NCBI GenBank assembly: GCA_018399015.1
Contig: CP073761.1
Coordinates: 2,790,001 to 2,854,000 of the forward strand
Origin: Cyanobium sp. M30B3
GTDB lineage: Bacteria > Cyanobacteriota > Cyanobacteriia > PCC-6307 > Cyanobiaceae
Direction: 5' to 3'
DNA length: 64,000 bases
Part shown: one piece after another, positions 1 to 9,030 of the stretch
How positions within the stretch are numbered: the first letter of the stretch is position 1
Layout: each line of letters opens with the position of its first letter
The notes under the pieces: model-generated
What the model was told of the DNA's origin: nothing
Database searches by the model: none
The model's input: only the letters and a program-made list of their open reading frames with translations
Program-made: the position numbers and the translations under genes

Positions 1-2029
1 GGCTGATCAGCGCCAGGGAGCCGGTTTTGGCAAAACCCATGCGCAGCCGGCACACCCGCTCGCTGGCCGGGGCCCGCTGGGGCAGGGCCGGCGGAATCGC
101 TGGCGGCGGGATCACCACGTTGTGGCCCAGCTCGGGCCCGCACACGCCGCAGCTGCTGCAGCCCTCAAAGGAGCAGTCGGGCACCACGGTGGCGTCCAGG
201 GCCCGCTGCAGATCCTCGGCCAGCCAGCGCTTGTCGAGCCCCGCATCGATGTGGTCCCAGGGCAGGCTCTGGCGGCAGAACGCCTCCAGGTCCGCCACCT
301 CCATCGCCTCCACGGCGCTCCAGGCCCCCAGCTCCAGCTGCCGGTAGCGGCCGCCCAATCCCGCAGCCTCGATCGCCCCGGTCCAGGCGGCGTAGCTGCG
401 CTCAGCCGACTCAAACCAGGCGTCCAGGCCCGCCCCGGCCCGCCAGGCGGCCTCGATCACCGGCGCCAGGCGGCGGTCGCCGCGGCCGATGAAGTCTTCG
501 ATGGCCGAGAGGCGCACATCGGTGAAATTGGTCTTGATGCCGCGCAGCTGGCGCAGGGCGGTGCGCAGCAGCTGCTGGCGGCGCCGGAATTCCTCCGTGC
601 TCACGCTGTGCCACTGGAAGGGCGTGTGCGGTTTGGGCGTGAAGTTGGAGATGGTGAGGTTGAGCTCCAGCCGGCCCAGATCGCGGCACTGCTGCTGCAA
701 CCGCGCGCAGGTGTCGGCGATGCCGAGCACATCGGCGTCGGTCTCCCCCGGCAGGCCGATCATGAAGTAGAGCTTCACCTTGCGGTAGCCGCTCGCCATG
801 GCCGTGCGGATGCCGGCCAGCAGCTCGGCGTCGGTGAGCCCCTTGTTCACGATGTCGCGCAGGCGCTGGCTGCCGGCCTCCGGCGCGAAGGTGAGACCGC
901 CCTTGCGGGTGCCACCCAGGATGTGGGCGATGTTTTCATCGAAGCGATCCACCCGCTGGCTGGGCAGGGTGAGGCTCACGTTCTGGTCGGCCAGCCGGTT
1001 GCGCAGCTCCACCCCCACCGCCGGCAGGGCCAGGTAGTCGGAGCAGCTGAGCGACAGCAGCGAGAAATCGCTGTAGCCGGTGCGGCGCATGCCCTCCTCG
1101 ACAGCGTCGATGACGGCCTCGGGCTCCACGTCGCGGGCGGGGCGGGTGAGCATGCCGGGCTGGCAGAAGCGGCAGCCGCGGGTGCAACCGCGGCGGATCT
1201 CCACCGTGAGCCGGTCATGCACCGTTTCGATGTGGGGCACCAGCCCCATGGCGTAGTGGGGCATGGGCGTGGCCGTGCGCCGCTGGATGCGCTCCGGCAG
1301 GCCGGACTCCAGCGGCTCGATCGCCACCCCATCGGCGCCGGGGCCATAGAGCGCGGGCACATACACCCCCGGCACCTGGGCCAGATCGCGCAGCAGCTGG
1401 CGGCGCGGGAGCCCGGCGGCGCGGGCCTCGGCCACCACCAGGCCGATCTCGGGCAGCAGCTCCTCGCCATCGCCCAGGGCGATGAAGTCGAAGAAGGCGG
1501 CGAAGGGCTCCGGGTTGCTGGTGGCGGTGGGGCCGCCGGCGAAGATCAAGGGCGGCGCATCAGGGTGGCTCAGGGGCAGATCGCCCCGCTCGGCCGCGCG
1601 GATCGGGATGCCGGCCAGCTCCAGCATCTCGAGAATGTTGGTGCCGCCCAGCTCGTAGCTGAGCGAGAAGCCGAGGATGTCGAAGGCGGCCAGGGGGCGG
1701 CGGCTCTCCACCGCGAACAGGGGGGCGCCGCGCGCGCGCAGGCGGGCAGCCAGATCCGGCGCCGGCAGGTAGCTGCGGTCGCACAGCTGGCCGGGAACGC
1801 TGTTGAGGATCGAATAGAGAATGATGTGGCCGCTGTTGCTGGCCCCCACCTCGTACACCTCGGGGTAGGTGAGCGCCCAGCGCACCCCGGCGGCGGCCCA
1901 GTCGTGATCCCAGTCGCGCGGCTGCACCCCCAGCTCATTGCCCAGGTAGCGGGCCGGCTTGCTGATGCCCAGATCCACCAGGGCGTCGAAATCGACCGGC
2001 GCTGGGCTGGGGGCTGGACCCACGGGCAT
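1..2029 (-). CDS. B12-binding-type radical SAM protein (TIGR03960-like), 3' end cut by window
   Basis: Leftward gene with no stop before the window edge; 676 codons are visible. The reading frame from ATG at 2029 gives an N-terminal cobalamin-binding-like segment (residues about 20-200, with the FDILGFSLSYELGGTNIL stretch), then a radical SAM core with the 4Fe-4S cluster cysteines C282, C286 and C289 (RRGCTRGCRFC). At the visible end the protein enters a region resembling the start of the DUF2344 domain that follows in this family. Members are common in cyanobacteria; the substrate is not established to my knowledge. Reaction type is inferred from the family only. No second gene shares its strand nearby; the 5' side faces a hairpin and a gene relic. 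Confidence 0.85.
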   Translation of the reverse strand, partial: MPVGPAPSPAPVDFDALVDLGISKPARYLGNELGVQPRDWDHDWAAAGVRWALTYPEVYEVGASNSGHIILYSILNSVPGQLCDRSYLPAPDLAARLRARGAPLFAVESRRPLAAFDILGFSLSYELGGTNILEMLELAGIPIRAAERGDLPLSHPDAPPLIFAGGPTATSNPEPFAAFFDFIALGDGEELLPEIGLVVAEARAAGLPRRQLLRDLAQVPGVYVPALYGPGADGVAIEPLESGLPERIQRRTATPMPHYAMGLVPHIETVHDRLTVEIRRGCTRGCRFCQPGMLTRPARDVEPEAVIDAVEEGMRRTGYSDFSLLSLSCSDYLALPAVGVELRNRLADQNVSLTLPSQRVDRFDENIAHILGGTRKGGLTFAPEAGSQRLRDIVNKGLTDAELLAGIRTAMASGYRKVKLYFMIGLPGETDADVLGIADTCARLQQQCRDLGRLELNLTISNFTPKPHTPFQWHSVSTEEFRRRQQLLRTALRQLRGIKTNFTDVRLSAIEDFIGRGDRRLAPVIEAAWRAGAGLDAWFESAERSYAAWTGAIEAAGLGGRYRQLELGAWSAVEAMEVADLEAFCRQSLPWDHIDAGLDKRWLAEDLQRALDATVVPDCSFEGCSSCGVCGPELGHNVVIPPPAIPPALPQRAPASERVCRLRMGFAKTGSLALIS

Positions 2030-2067
2030 GGTGGCGGCAACGGTCACAGGCGGCGGACGGGTGCCGG

Positions 2068-2110
2068 CGGCGGAGTGCTGCCTGGATCGTATGCAGGCAG
2101 CACTCCGCCG
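2068..2110. repeat. Perfect 17-bp inverted repeat, 9-nt loop
   Basis: Arms CGGCGGAGTGCTGCCTG (2068-2084) and its exact reverse complement (2094-2110) enclose the loop GATCGTATG. It lies 39 bp upstream of the radical SAM start and 37 bp upstream of the ATPase relic. No T-run follows on either strand, so it is not a typical intrinsic terminator. It could be an operator, a palindromic repeat element, or a scar left with the broken genes beside it. Confidence 0.85.
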
Positions 2111-2146
2111 ACGTTAACCGTGCAATTTGACAGTTGGACTGCAGAA

Positions 2147-2557
2147 ATGCACGGTTATCTGCCCAGGCAGGTCCAACTGGCACTCAACAAGGCCCTGAAC
2201 CGGGCAGCGGCGGTGCTGATGCTGGGCCCCCGGCAATGCGGCAAATCCACGCTGGCGCGCCAGCTGCTGGCCGAGCACGGCAATGGCTTGCTGCTCGACC
2301 TGCAGGACCGCGGCGATCGGGCCCGGCTGCAAGAGCCGGAGCTGTTCTTCGAAGCCCATCGGCATCACCTGGTGTGCCTCGATGAGATCCAGCTGCTGCC
2401 GGAGTTCTTCAGCCTGCTGCGCGCCGAGATCGACCGGGACCGCCGGCCCGCAGGCCGAGCAACTGGCGCAGCCGGGCCGGAATCACCAGCTGACCCTTGG
2501 AGGAGAGGGTGGGCAGGGCATCCATCCAGACCCCCATCAAGCCGCTTACCGACCTAA
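2147..2557 (+). pseudogene. Truncated AAA-type ATPase (AAA_14/DUF4143 family) remnant
   Basis: From ATG 2147 the first about 100 residues match the start of the AAA_14/DUF4143 ATPases: Walker [10 protein letters not shown] (residues 27-35) and Walker B LVCLDEIQ (75-82), then [10 protein letters not shown]. Intact members continue with a phenylalanine/leucine-rich sensor strand and are about 380-400 residues. Here homology stops near 2445, and the remaining about 37 residues to the stop at 2557 are the reverse of an AbrB-type antitoxin gene. ATP binding might survive but the DUF4143 half is gone, so this is called a broken gene. A TTGACA box lies at about 2127. Confidence 0.75.
2441..2537 (-). 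pseudogene. N-terminal fragment of an AbrB/MazE-type antitoxin
   Basis: Reading leftward from ATG 2537 (or ATG 2525) gives a SpoVT-AbrB swapped-hairpin start: [19 protein letters not shown] followed by RAG. After that the frame reads the antisense of the ATPase remnant and similarity ends. Intact antitoxins of this class run about 75-90 residues and sit just upstream of a PIN toxin, which is absent here. The two fragments meet at about 2440-2450, so a deletion appears to have joined two genes tail to tail. Confidence 0.6.
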
Positions 2558-2624
2558 GCAAGCCGCCGCCATAGGACAATCACGCCCAGTGTCAACGGGC
2601 CCGGCGGTGGCCCACCCCGCAGCG

Positions 2625-3860
2625 ATGGCCCAGGTGAACGGCAACTATCTCAAGCTCAAGGCGGGCTATCTCTTCCCCGAGATCGCCCGGCGGGTGAAGG
2701 CCTTCAGCGAGGCCAACCCCGAGGCACAGGTGATCCGCCTGGGCATCGGCGACGTGACCGAGCCGCTGCCCGAGGCCTGCCGCGCCGCCATGAAGGCCGC
2801 CATCGACGACATGGGCACCCGCGAGGGCTTCCATGGCTATGGCCCCGAGCAGGGCTACCTGTGGCTGCGCGAGGCGATCGCGACGCACGACTTCCAGGCC
2901 CGCGGCTGCCAGATCTCCGCTGAGGAGATCTTCGTGTCGGATGGCAGCAAGTGCGACAGCGCCAACATCCTCGACATCCTGGGGCCGGACAACCGCATCG
3001 CCGTGACCGACCCGGTGTATCCGGTGTATGTGGACAGCAACGTGATGGCGGGCCGCACCGGCGACGCCGATGACGCCGGCCAGTACGGCGGCCTCACCTA
3101 CCTGCCGATCAATGCCGAGAACGGCTTCACCGCCCAGATCCCCTCGGAGAAGGTGGATCTGATCTACCTCTGCTTCCCCAACAACCCCACCGGCGCCGTG
3201 GCCAGCAGGGAGCAGCTCCAGGCCTGGGTGGATTACGCCCGCGCCAACGGCGCCCTGATCCTGTTTGATGCCGCCTACGAGGCCTTCATCCAGGACCCGG
3301 CGCTGCCCCACTCGATCTATGAGATCGAGGGGGCGCGCGAGTGCGCGATCGAGTTCCGCTCCTTCTCCAAGAACGCTGGCTTCACCGGCACCCGCTGCGC
3401 CCTCACCGTGGTGCCCCGCGGCCTGATGGGCAGCGCCGCCAACGGCGAGCAGGTGGAGCTCTGGGGGCTGTGGAACCGGCGCCAGTGCACCAAGTTCAAC
3501 GGCGTGAGCTACATCGTGCAGCGCGGCGCCGAGGCGGTGTACTCGCCCGAAGGCCAGGCCCAGGTGAAGGGCCTGGTCGCCTTCTACATGGAGAACGCCG
3601 CCATCATCCGCCGCGACCTGAGCGCCGCCGGGTTGGCGGTGTACGGCGGGGAGCAGGCCCCCTACGTGTGGATCAGGACGCCGGACGGCCTGGATTCCTG
3701 GGGCTTCTTCGACCTGCTGCTCAAGCGCGCCAACGTGGTGGGCACCCCCGGCAGTGGCTTCGGCGCCGCCGGCGAAGGCTATTTCCGCCTTTCAGCCTTC
3801 AACAGCCGCGAGAAGGTCATCGAGGCGATGGGCCGAATCAAGGCTGCCCTGGAGGCCTGA
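2625..3860 (+). CDS. dapL: LL-diaminopimelate aminotransferase
   Basis: 411 residues from ATG 2625. It converts tetrahydrodipicolinate to LL-2,6-diaminopimelate with glutamate as amino donor, in the lysine/peptidoglycan pathway used by plants and cyanobacteria. Fold-type I PLP enzyme: the N terminus ([16 protein letters not shown]) is family-typical, PNNPTGA is the cofactor-region motif, and K249 in [13 protein letters not shown] is the expected Schiff-base lysine. The open frame extends upstream to 2283, but that part is antisense to the relic described above; the start at 2625 restores the usual length. Cytoplasmic. Confidence 0.95.
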   Translation: MAQVNGNYLKLKAGYLFPEIARRVKAFSEANPEAQVIRLGIGDVTEPLPEACRAAMKAAIDDMGTREGFHGYGPEQGYLWLREAIATHDFQARGCQISAEEIFVSDGSKCDSANILDILGPDNRIAVTDPVYPVYVDSNVMAGRTGDADDAGQYGGLTYLPINAENGFTAQIPSEKVDLIYLCFPNNPTGAVASREQLQAWVDYARANGALILFDAAYEAFIQDPALPHSIYEIEGARECAIEFRSFSKNAGFTGTRCALTVVPRGLMGSAANGEQVELWGLWNRRQCTKFNGVSYIVQRGAEAVYSPEGQAQVKGLVAFYMENAAIIRRDLSAAGLAVYGGEQAPYVWIRTPDGLDSWGFFDLLLKRANVVGTPGSGFGAAGEGYFRLSAFNSREKVIEAMGRIKAALEA

Positions 3861-3975
3861 CCTGGACGTGACGCCTGCGGCCTCGCCGGCACCTGAAGGT
3901 TGGCTTCCTAAGCTGGCCGCACTTTCAGAGGCCTTCGCCAACCCGTCGATCGCGCTCTCCAGCCCCCTGATGGCC

Positions 3976-4320
3976 ATGTCTGTTGTTGCCAGCTCCAGCG
4001 CGACCCGCGCCACAGCCACCCCAAGCCGTTCCCCCGGCGGCGCCACCGTGCTGGACAAAGCCCCGGAGCGGGTGCGCCAACCCCAGCGGCGCTACAAGGT
4101 GCTGCTCCACAACGATCCGGTGAACACCATGGAATACGTGGTGACCACCCTGCGCCAGGTGGTGCCGAGCCTGAGTGAGCAGGATGCGATGGCGGTGATG
4201 CTGGAGGCCCACAACACCGGCGTGGGCCTGGTGATCGTGTGTGACATCGAGCCGGCCGAGTTCTACTGCGAGAGCCTCAAGGCCAAGGGGCTCACCAGCA
4301 CGATCGAGCCCGAGGAGTGA
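3976..4320 (+). CDS. clpS: ATP-dependent Clp protease adaptor ClpS
   Basis: 114 residues from ATG 3976 (ATG 3970 is the alternative). ClpS binds N-degron substrates and hands them to ClpC/ClpA. The core begins at RRYKVLLHNDPVNTMEYVV and carries the acidic residues of the amino-end pocket plus the EAHNTGVGLVIV helix; the end, LTSTIEP, is typical of cyanobacteria. The first about 35 residues are a Ser/Thr/Pro-rich variable tail. The stop overlaps the next start (GTGA, 4317-4320), so it is probably co-translated with the CPBP protease gene. Confidence 0.93.
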   Translation: MSVVASSSATRATATPSRSPGGATVLDKAPERVRQPQRRYKVLLHNDPVNTMEYVVTTLRQVVPSLSEQDAMAVMLEAHNTGVGLVIVCDIEPAEFYCESLKAKGLTSTIEPEE

Positions 4321-5186
4321 GCCCACGGCCGCGGGGCACCCTGCTGTACGTGCCCCTCCTCTACGGGGCGGGCTGGCTGCTCTCGCGGCCCCTGGCCCTG
4401 CTGGCTCCCGGCTGGCGGCCCGATCAGCTGGATCTGGCCGGAGCGGGGATCGCGCTGGTTCTGCTGCTGTTCAGCCTGCCGCTGCGGCTGCGGCGGGTGT
4501 GGGGAGAGGCCAAGCCCTGGCATCGGCTCGGGCTGGCGACGGGCAGCCTTGGGGATCGGGCGCGCGGCTTCCTCCAGGGTGTGCTGGTGGCAGGCACTCT
4601 GCTGACAGCAGTGGCCGGCGTGTTGCTGCTGGGCGGCCTGGCCCAGTGGCGCGGTGCCCTCAGCGCGGCCCTGCTGGCCAACGGGCTGGCGCTGCTGCTG
4701 GGGGTGGGCTTTGCCGAGGAGCTGCTGTTCCGGGGCTGGCTGTGGGGGGAGCTGGAGCTGCTGTTGCCTCGGCGGCCGGCGCTGCTGCTGCAGGCGCTGC
4801 TGTTCGCACTGGTGCATCCCTGGCACCGGCTGGCACCGCTCCCAGGACTGGCCCTGCTGGGCGGCCTCACCCTGCTGGGGCTGGCCCTGGCCCTGCTGCG
4901 GCGCCGGCAGAACGGCAATCTCTGGGGGTCGATCGGCCTCCATGGCGGCCTGGTTGGCGGCTGGTTCCTGATCCAGAAGGGACTGCTGAACCTTCAGGCC
5001 CTGGCCCCCAGCTGGCTGGTGGGCCCGGGCGAGGGGGATGTGAACCCGATCGGCGGCCTGCTGGGCTGGCTGGGGCTGGGGCTGCTGCTGCTGGCCCTGC
5101 AGTGGCGTCAGCGCACCGCCGTGGCCAGCGCCCGGCGCCCCTCCACCGGCGCGTGCAGCGCCTCCTCGAGGGGCGCCAGTCCGTAG
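4317..5186 (+). CDS. CPBP family intramembrane metalloprotease
   Basis: 289 residues with a GTG start overlapping the clpS stop. Very hydrophobic, with about 6-8 predicted membrane segments. The CPBP (Abi/CAAX-protease-like) signatures are present: AEELLFRG with the paired glutamates and arginine, and FALVHPWH supplying the metal-binding histidine. Substrate unknown. The last about 26 residues are antisense to the end of the next gene (79 bp convergent overlap) and look low-complexity, so the functional C terminus may lie near LALQWRQR. Confidence 0.88.
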   Translation: MSPRPRGTLLYVPLLYGAGWLLSRPLALLAPGWRPDQLDLAGAGIALVLLLFSLPLRLRRVWGEAKPWHRLGLATGSLGDRARGFLQGVLVAGTLLTAVAGVLLLGGLAQWRGALSAALLANGLALLLGVGFAEELLFRGWLWGELELLLPRRPALLLQALLFALVHPWHRLAPLPGLALLGGLTLLGLALALLRRRQNGNLWGSIGLHGGLVGGWFLIQKGLLNLQALAPSWLVGPGEGDVNPIGGLLGWLGLGLLLLALQWRQRTAVASARRPSTGACSASSRGASP

Positions 5187-6682
5187 TCGCGCTCCAGCAG
5201 GGCCATCACGGTGCGGCCGAAATCGCCTGGGTTGGTGTCGAAGGCCTCCAGGCAGATCCGGCCGAAGGTGCTGCCCATCGGCTCGGGGTTCCAGAGCATC
5301 TTGCGGGCCGTCCAGGGCATCATGCTCATCGGGTTGTAGCCGGGCTGGAGCAGGCCCTGCTCGAAGCCATATTGCTCCAGGTGAGTGTGGGGCTGGAGGC
5401 CGATGAAGAAGATCGCCGGCTCCACCTTGTCGGCCCCGAAGATACGCTCCAGCTCACGGTGATAGGCCACGGTCTGGCGGATGGTTTCCGGCCGCTCGTC
5501 GATCACGTTGAACGAGTAGTTCACCGACACGTGCTCGCTGAAGCCGGCGCGGGCCAGCATGCGGCAGCTCTCCAGAACCGTGCGCAGGTTGTAGCCCATG
5601 CGCATCTTGCGCACGAGCTCCTGGGAGCCGGATGTGATGCCGATCTCGAAATACTCCATACCTGTGGCCACCATCAACTCGGCCAGCTCGGCGTCCAAGT
5701 TGTCGGCGCGGATGTAGGCCGCCCAGCGGATGTCGGTCCAGCCCTCGGCCTGGATGGCCCGCAGCAGGGCCTTGGCGTCCTCGATGTAGCGGCGGGCCGG
5801 GATGAACTGGGCATCGGTGAACCAGAAGCCACGCACGCCGCGCTCGTAGAGCTGGCCCATCTCGGCGATCACCTCCTCCACCGGGTTCACGCGCACGGCC
5901 TTGCCCTCCACCACCGTGTACACGCAATAGCAACAGTTGTGGGGGCAGCCGCGCTTGGTCTGCACCCCCACGTAGAAGTCGCCCGCCTCCAGATACCAGT
6001 CGAGCTGGGGCCAGATCGAGGCGATGTAGTCGTAGTTGCAGGCGGTTTTCTCCATGCCCGCCGGCTGCTCGTGGATCAGGCCGGGCCGGGGCGTCTCGCC
6101 GGCCAGATAGCAGCGCTCACCCGCCAGCGACTCGCCGCGGATCAGCTTCTCCAGCAGCGGTTCCCCCTCCCCCACCGACACCACCGTGCCGCGGGGCAAT
6201 CTGCGGCCCAGCTGCTCGTAGAACACGCTCACGGCGCCGCCGCCGATCACGGCGCGGGCCTCGGGATGGAAGCACCGGGCTCGCTTCACGCCCTGCTTCA
6301 CCAGGCTCAGATTGCGCCAGAGCTCGCCGTAGAACGACGCCATCAGCCCGAGCCCGCCGAAGGCACCGCGCAGGCGCTTGAGCGGATTGCGGGAATAGAA
6401 CACCTCGAACGAGTGCTGCAGCGGGTTGCCGCTGCGGCCGTCCACCGGCGCGTAGATCTGGATGTCGCGCCAGGAGAACACCAGCAAGGTGGGGCGGAAG
6501 GCCTCCACCACCTGGGCCAGCACCCGCTCCACATCGAGCACCGGCACGGCGGCCAGGTCGAGAATGCGCTGGGGCAGGGCCGGGAACTGCTTGTGCAGAT
6601 GATCGGCAAGGTAGATGGGCCCGATCGGGAAGATCGGGTTGCAGGGCAACCGCACCAGCAGCACCCGGTGGTCCACCGCCAT
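5108..6682 (-). CDS. B12-binding-domain radical SAM protein, BchE-like, substrate unknown
   Basis: 524 residues from ATG 6682; an in-frame TTG at 6700 would add six residues. The N terminus (VLLVRLPCNPIFPIGPIYLA) matches cobalamin-binding radical SAM proteins. The cluster motif is KRGCPHNCCYC (CxxxCxxC) with a downstream GFWFTDAQF strand. It broadly resembles the BchE/P-methylase group, but oxygenic picocyanobacteria use an oxygen-dependent cyclase, so a BchE role is not claimed. Only 27 bp separate it from cofG upstream on the same strand, suggesting one transcript diverging from psbA. Confidence 0.82.
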   Translation of the reverse strand: MAVDHRVLLVRLPCNPIFPIGPIYLADHLHKQFPALPQRILDLAAVPVLDVERVLAQVVEAFRPTLLVFSWRDIQIYAPVDGRSGNPLQHSFEVFYSRNPLKRLRGAFGGLGLMASFYGELWRNLSLVKQGVKRARCFHPEARAVIGGGAVSVFYEQLGRRLPRGTVVSVGEGEPLLEKLIRGESLAGERCYLAGETPRPGLIHEQPAGMEKTACNYDYIASIWPQLDWYLEAGDFYVGVQTKRGCPHNCCYCVYTVVEGKAVRVNPVEEVIAEMGQLYERGVRGFWFTDAQFIPARRYIEDAKALLRAIQAEGWTDIRWAAYIRADNLDAELAELMVATGMEYFEIGITSGSQELVRKMRMGYNLRTVLESCRMLARAGFSEHVSVNYSFNVIDERPETIRQTVAYHRELERIFGADKVEPAIFFIGLQPHTHLEQYGFEQGLLQPGYNPMSMMPWTARKMLWNPEPMGSTFGRICLEAFDTNPGDFGRTVMALLERDYGLAPLEEALHAPVEGRRALATAVR

Positions 6683-6709
6683 GGCCTTGGACGCCGGCAA
6701 AAGCGGACG

Positions 6710-7708
6710 CTAACAAGCATCTGCCAGCGTCTGGGCCGCTTGCCACACCCTCCGGGCCAGCGGGCGCGGCAAGCGGGGAATCCAGGCGCCATGGACGCAG
6801 AGGCGGGGCCGCAGCGTCCAGCCGGCCTCGGCCAGCCGCCGTTGCAGCAGCAGAGGCAACGGCTGGGGGTAGGCGGGGTTGATCACGTCCTGCCCATCGA
6901 TGCCGCCCAGGTCGTCGATACCGGCCTCCAGGGCCTCGGGCAGGGTGTCGAGGGGCCAGAGGTTGGGGGGCAGCTGCAGGTGCACCTCCGGCGGCAGGAT
7001 CGCCCGCGCCTCGCTGATCGTGGCCAGCAGCTCCTGCTGCGCGGCCCGGCCGAGGGGTTGGGCGGCCGCACCATCCGGGCGGTACGGCTGCAGGATCACT
7101 TCCTGTATGTGCCCCCAGGTGTGCTGCAGCAGGGCGATCAGCTCCAGGGCGTCGCGGCGCTGCGCCGGCGTTTCCCCCAGCCCCAGCAACAGGCCGGTGG
7201 TGAAGGGAATGCCCAGGCGTCCGGCCTGCTCCAACTGGCCGAGGCGCAGCTCCAGCCGCTTGCTGGGTGCCTGGCGGTGCCAGCGCTCCACGGCCGGGCC
7301 CAGGCCCTCCAGCATCAGCCCCATCGAGGGGTTGAGGCGCCCCAGGGCCGCCATCTCGCTCCGGCTGAGCGGCCCGGCATTGGTGTGGGGCAGGCAACCC
7401 TGGGCCAGGGCGAGGCGGCTGAGGGCGAGCAGCCGGGCAAACCAGGGGCCACGGGCCGGCGAATCCGGCGGCACCTCGCCGCTGAGCAACAGCACCTCGC
7501 GGGCCTCAGGCCGGGCCCGCATCCGGGCCAGGGCTTCCGGGTCGCCCAGCAGGGCGGGCGCAGCGGGGCCATCCACTCCGCTTTCCGCCAGCGGCCTGCG
7601 AAAACCGCAGTAGCCACAGGCGTTGAAGCAGGCGCGGGCAGGCACCAGGGTGAGGCTGGGACTCCAGGTGACGACCCGGGATCGCAACGCCGGCACAGAA
7701 ACGGACAT
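6710..7708 (-). CDS. cofG: 7,8-didemethyl-8-hydroxy-5-deazariboflavin (FO) synthase subunit 1
   Basis: 332 residues from ATG 7708. CofG is the radical SAM half of FO synthase; with CofH it makes the deazaflavin chromophore, which cyanobacteria use mainly as a photolyase antenna. The cluster motif is ACFNACGYCGF (CxxxCxxC), near residues 27-36. GLLLGLGETPAQRRDALE and DLGGIDGQDVINP are family-typical segments. CofH is not in this window. It begins 161 bp from psbA on the opposite strand, so the two promoters share one intergenic region. Confidence 0.9.
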   Translation of the reverse strand: MSVSVPALRSRVVTWSPSLTLVPARACFNACGYCGFRRPLAESGVDGPAAPALLGDPEALARMRARPEAREVLLLSGEVPPDSPARGPWFARLLALSRLALAQGCLPHTNAGPLSRSEMAALGRLNPSMGLMLEGLGPAVERWHRQAPSKRLELRLGQLEQAGRLGIPFTTGLLLGLGETPAQRRDALELIALLQHTWGHIQEVILQPYRPDGAAAQPLGRAAQQELLATISEARAILPPEVHLQLPPNLWPLDTLPEALEAGIDDLGGIDGQDVINPAYPQPLPLLLQRRLAEAGWTLRPRLCVHGAWIPRLPRPLARRVWQAAQTLADAC

Positions 7709-7713
7709 CCCCC

Positions 7714-7743
7714 TTCACAAACCCCGCAATGTTCTGTTACAGT
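7714..7743 (+). promoter_or_regulatory. Candidate psbA promoter
   Basis: TTCACA (7714-7719), an 18-bp spacer, then TACAGT (7738-7743). This is a plausible sigma-70-type pair in the intergenic region. It would put the transcription start near 7750 and leave a leader of about 120 nt before the psbA ATG. The call rests on the sequence match only. Confidence 0.4.
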
Positions 7744-7869
7744 CACTGGCGACGGGATTCCGTCCCCGGCGGTTCCCCCCTGTGGGTTCCCGTCTTACTT
7801 ACCCCGGCTGAGCGGGGCTCCTGATTCGTTCAGGGGCATCCACCAAGCCACCACCCCTTTCTCGTTCTC

Positions 7870-8949
7870 ATGACCACCACTCTCCAGCAGCGCTCCGGCG
7901 CTAACAGCTGGCAGCAGTTCTGTGAGTGGATCACCTCCACCAACAACCGCCTCTATGTGGGCTGGTTCGGTGTGCTGATGATCCCCACCCTCCTGGCTGC
8001 CACCATCTGTTTCGTTGTGGCGTTCATCGCCGCTCCCCCCGTCGACATCGACGGCATCCGTGAGCCCGTGGCCGGCTCCCTGCTCTACGGCAACAACATC
8101 ATTTCCGGTGCTGTTGTGCCCTCTAGCAACGCCATCGGCCTGCACTTCTACCCCATCTGGGAAGCCGCCAGCCTCGACGAGTGGCTGTACAACGGCGGTC
8201 CCTTCCAGCTGGTGATCTTCCACTTCCTGATTGGCATCTACGCCTACATGGGTCGTGAGTGGGAACTCTCCTACCGCCTCGGCATGCGCCCCTGGATCTG
8301 CGTCGCCTACAGCGCCCCTGTAGCCGCTGCCAGCGCCGTGTTCCTGGTATATCCCTTCGGTCAGGGTTCCTTCTCGGATGCCATGCCCCTGGGTATCAGC
8401 GGCACCTTCAACTACATGTTGGTGTTCCAGGCTGAGCACAACATCCTGATGCACCCTTTCCACATGCTGGGCGTGGCCGGTGTGTTCGGCGGCAGCCTGT
8501 TCTCCGCCATGCACGGCTCGCTGGTGACCAGCAGCCTGGTGCGTGAGACCACCGAGAGCGAGAGCCAGAACTACGGCTACAAGTTCGGCCAAGAGGAAGA
8601 GACCTACAACATCGTGGCTGCTCACGGTTACTTCGGTCGCCTGATCTTCCAATACGCCAGCTTCAACAACAGCCGCAGCCTTCACTTCTTCCTGGCTGCC
8701 TGGCCTGTGATTGGCATCTGGTTCACCGCCCTGGGCGTGAGCACGATGGCGTTCAACCTGAACGGCTTCAACTTCAACCAGTCGATCCTGGATTCCCAGG
8801 GTCGGGTGCTGAACACCTGGGCCGACGTGCTGAACCGCGCTGGTCTGGGTATGGAAGTGATGCACGAGCGCAACGCTCACAACTTCCCCCTCGACCTGGC
8901 TGCTGCAGAAGCCACCCCCGTGGCTCTGACCGCCCCTGCTATCGGCTGA
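7870..8949 (+). CDS. psbA: Photosystem II D1 protein, Glu130 form
   Basis: 359 residues. D1 carries the redox tyrosine, the Mn-cluster ligands and the QB site in the thylakoid membrane. Five membrane helices are evident. Residue 130 is Glu ([15 protein letters not shown]), which in cyanobacteria marks the D1:2 high-light type; the D1:1 form has Gln there. The oxygen-evolving region QGSFSDAMP and the [11 protein letters not shown] stretch are intact. The C-terminal extension after NFPLDLA is removed by CtpA. Codon use is more biased and less GC-rich than neighbours, as expected for a very highly expressed gene. There is no Shine-Dalgarno motif before the ATG. Confidence 0.98.
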   Translation: MTTTLQQRSGANSWQQFCEWITSTNNRLYVGWFGVLMIPTLLAATICFVVAFIAAPPVDIDGIREPVAGSLLYGNNIISGAVVPSSNAIGLHFYPIWEAASLDEWLYNGGPFQLVIFHFLIGIYAYMGREWELSYRLGMRPWICVAYSAPVAAASAVFLVYPFGQGSFSDAMPLGISGTFNYMLVFQAEHNILMHPFHMLGVAGVFGGSLFSAMHGSLVTSSLVRETTESESQNYGYKFGQEEETYNIVAAHGYFGRLIFQYASFNNSRSLHFFLAAWPVIGIWFTALGVSTMAFNLNGFNFNQSILDSQGRVLNTWADVLNRAGLGMEVMHERNAHNFPLDLAAAEATPVALTAPAIG

Positions 8950-8980
8950 GGCCAACAGCCCAGCTGAGGCCAACAGCCCG
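8945..8980 (+). repeat. 18-bp tandem duplication at the psbA stop
   Basis: GCTGAGGCCAACAGCCCA (8945-8962) is followed directly by a copy with one changed base (8963-8980). The first copy contains the psbA stop codon. It looks like a recent short slippage duplication in the 3' leader of the terminator region. Confidence 0.8.
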
Positions 8981-9030
8981 GCTGAAGTTCAGGACTCCAG
9001 CCTCCGGCTGGGCTCAAGACGGAATCCCGA

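Noticed and set aside
122-2146. Rightward extension of the ATPase relic's frame to 122
   Set aside because: The extension is the antisense of the radical SAM gene; homology begins only at MHGYLPRQ near 2147.
5108-6682. BchE (anaerobic cyclase) assignment for the B12 radical SAM gene
   Set aside because: Similarity is at family level only. The enzyme of oxygenic cyanobacteria is a di-iron cyclase, and the motif set is shared by many unrelated substrates.
4241-7873. Rightward open frame of about 1,200 codons over the radical SAM and cofG genes
   Set aside because: Antisense to two clear radical SAM genes and to the CPBP gene; no homology pattern of its own.
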